A stretch of 64,000 nucleotides of DNA from Ascaris suum. Its lineage: Eukaryota; Nematoda; Chromadorea; Rhabditida; Ascarididae. The position numbers were made by a program, and so were the translations under genes. This document shows, piece by piece, positions 61,742 through 64,000 of the stretch. Under the pieces are notes generated by a model. It was not told the DNA's origin, made no database searches, and worked only from the letters and a program-made list of their open reading frames with translations. Every line of letters starts with the position of its first letter. The stretch's first letter is position 1. The stretch spans positions 12,276,065 to 12,340,064 of the forward strand of contig CM024171.1 in NCBI GenBank assembly GCA_013433145.1, written 5' to 3'.

Positions 61742-64000
61742 GTGAGGTTTTTAATTTTTTTTATGAGTTATAAATGAATTTTTCATGTACATTTATAGGT
61801 GTTGCAAATGTGAGGATATCTCATAAAATATGATGCGTTTTGACATTTATCTGTACATAACTGAACTGTTTCATTGCGCAGAGGGTTTTCAATAGAAATG
61901 TCACGAAAAGAAAAGCGCCAAAATAAAAAAGCTGGAAACTTTCCAAAATTTCAAGTTTTATTTCCCTTCTAATGGAAAGAGAGAAGGGGAGGGGGTGGAT
62001 GTAGGCCGATTGCCTTAAATCGTCTTCTTCTAGAACATAAGATGTAGTTTTATTTTCAACGCATTCTCTCACTTGGCTACTAATTTGCAGTCACTAATTG
62101 GTTTTACTACTTAAACTAAGCAAGAAAACTTTATATTATTGCCGTGGAAATTTTCCAAACCAGTTATTGAGCTTTTTTTTCTATGTGGAGGATGAATTGA
62201 GCTTATTATTATGAAACGGATAGTTCCACGAGAAGAGGGAATTATTGGTTATGAAGTGAGTTCAGATCTCATGAGGGAGGGAAGGGGGAGAGCGAGATTT
62301 TTCTGTTTTAAGTGGGTTTTGACCTTTTGCATAGATAATTCTGCACTATTTTGCAACGGAAGAAAAGTTTGATAACAACTTTCTACTCTTCATTATGTAT
62401 AGTCCAGTAGAATATTCGTTTCTTATTGCCGTTCGGTATGTTCAGCGGGGGTAATATTTTCCTCTATTTTTGCAGCAGTTGAATTAATTATGGATTTATT
62501 CTTGTATAAAGTGATGCATTTATTTGTAGCTAATTACTGAGTAAGATATGTGTTGATATATGAAAATATGGAATATTTTTTGAAGCATTAGATGTATTCG
62601 TTGGTGTTATTAGTTGTGGAAGTTGAAACGAGGTACTAATATTTTGTTATTATTGACAAATTCAACTGATTTACCTTTCTTTTTTTTTTGCGTATTGTAT
62701 TATTTCTTGTGGGGAAAATAGGTATTTCTTTATTTTCCGTTATAAATAAGAGAGGAGTGAAGTGAAAAGAAATAAATGCTCTAAGATTTTATGCACTAAA
62801 GCTTCATGTGAAAAATGACTGCAAAAAATTGGTAAAAAATTTGGCCTTTTATGCAGATTCCTCATCAGAAAGTTCTTTTCTGTTTGTTTTTTTCTTTTTT
62901 TTTTCGCTTTTCCGTTTTTTTATTGGATTTTTTTTCTTCTTTTTCTCGACTATTTTTCTTTATCTCTAGCATTCTCAATATAAGATTTTAGAGAGCAATG
63001 CTCATTTTGATCTTCGATGTGCATGGGAAGTTAACTTATGCATATAGAGGGTATGCAATGTTTGTGATGATTGGCTACTGTAGGCAAATATTGGAAGTGG
63101 AAAAGCAAAAAGAGTCGTTCATTAACAATTCCATAATTGCTAGTCGTGTTCAGTGTACTGGAATGGTGGTTTTTTTTTTTTTTTTTTTTGTTAATGAGGT
63201 GAGGTTTTTGCCCAAAAGATAAGAATATTGAATCGCCGACATGTTTCTTTCCCACATATATAACTAATCGTAATAAAATTGCATGAATAGATTTTATTTG
63301 CATGTTTTTGTTTTTTTTTTAATCGTTGGCCGTTCCCAATATGAATATTTGGTTGTAACCTTTAAAGGTGAGGGGACATCGCTTGAAATGAAACTTGAGA
63401 TGCAGCTCAGTTTAAGAGAAAGATTAGTATTTGCGCGATAGAATGTGACGAATATGACGAGTGAAAATTCGTTTGAGATATTGTGATTGCCACTTGGAAA
63501 TTGCATATGAATAGACTTAAAGCATTCATTAAGAAAAAGACAAAAATATGAGCAAAGCGAATCAAAAATTTCGTTGTAACATTTCCGCTAGTGGTTAAGC
63601 GTTGAAATCATTGAGAGTTGAGTAATCGAAAACATTGACTGATAAGTTCTGAGATGGATGGAATATCAGCCAAGATCATCGCAACTGCTTTAGGCTGGAC
63701 TAATATGCCGAAGAGAGTGCAAATAGGATGTTTTCGATAATTATAAAGTAACGTGCGGATGTTTGGAGGCACAATTTTACAACTATCGATTGTTGTGAAG
63801 ACCTTGCAAGTATGTACATCTCTACTTTCTGATCACCTGTTGCTGTTAGCTTATCGGGTACAGGTGTTGAAGTCTTCATTCTAGGATTGCCCTCTTTGTT
63901 TCTTAATTAAAGGCGAGAGAGGGGATGAGTGAATGAAGTTGAGAATTTGTGCGGTTTATTGCGCACACTAAAATAAACTATGAATTGATGCAAGGGAATG
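61742..64000. other. Probable first intron of the OSBP-like gene
   Basis: No coding block recognised. It holds T homopolymers and an A-box-like stretch near 63588 (TAGTGGTTAAGCG) without a good B-box. The 3' part of a PH domain was looked for on the plus strand and not seen. Confidence 0.5.

Noticed and set aside
63588..63640. A-box-like sequence suggesting a tRNA gene
   Set aside because: No B-box with acceptable match, no cloverleaf and no adjacent terminator.

Overview
The window is nuclear DNA of an AT-rich eukaryote, most likely a nematode. It has a canonical eukaryotic tRNA-Glu gene and multi-exon genes with introns of a few hundred bases to over 3 kb. Splice acceptors are mostly of the short nematode form (TTTCAG, TTTTCAG, ATTTTAG, TTTTTAG). 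One gene belongs to the NRF-6-like acyltransferase family that is expanded in worms (it also exists in insects). There are no bacterial operons, CRISPR arrays or recognisable intact transposons. The species cannot be named from the sequence.

Layout: (1) 0.1-6.4 kb: one unidentified coding exon at the left edge and an intact tRNA-Glu(CTC) at 3.64 kb. (2) 6.8-20.5 kb, minus strand: a reconstructed 12-exon gene for a secreted-N-terminus, multi-pass NRF-6-like acyltransferase-3 protein (about 728 aa). (3) 20.6-24.9 kb: no recognised gene, but several short tandem repeats. (4) 24.9-25.6 kb, plus strand: two exons coding the start of a kinesin-4-like motor, with an in-frame stop and no downstream motor exons, so probably a broken fragment. 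(5) 26.3-35.7 kb, minus strand: at least nine exons of an SLC22/organic-cation-transporter-like MFS protein; the first exon is not identified. (6) 36.5-36.8 kb, minus strand: an unidentified C-terminal exon of a probable membrane protein. (7) 41.9-50.4 kb, plus strand: a complete 10-exon hexokinase (482 aa). It includes one intron that can only keep frame by using a GC donor. (8) 61.6 kb, plus strand: the first coding exon of an oxysterol-binding-protein-like gene (PH domain start), continuing beyond the window.

Exon models were built by hand from conserved protein blocks, splice consensus and matching intron phases across each junction. For the acyltransferase, the transporter and the hexokinase every adopted junction keeps frame. 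The genes are unrelated in pathway (glucose phosphorylation, solute transport, membrane acyl transfer or lipid handling, sterol/PI4P transfer), and nothing suggests that they work as a unit.

The non-coding part is rich in simple repeats. Six long (AT)n arrays (94-190 bp) lie only between 6.4 and 34.6 kb, five of them inside introns of the two minus-strand membrane-protein genes and one just beyond the 3' end of the acyltransferase. A 28-bp minisatellite made of near-palindromic units, a 45-nt perfect-arm hairpin, a strand-biased ATGCAAAT octamer and a dispersed short repeat are the most notable unexplained structures. No previously undescribed system could be demonstrated.
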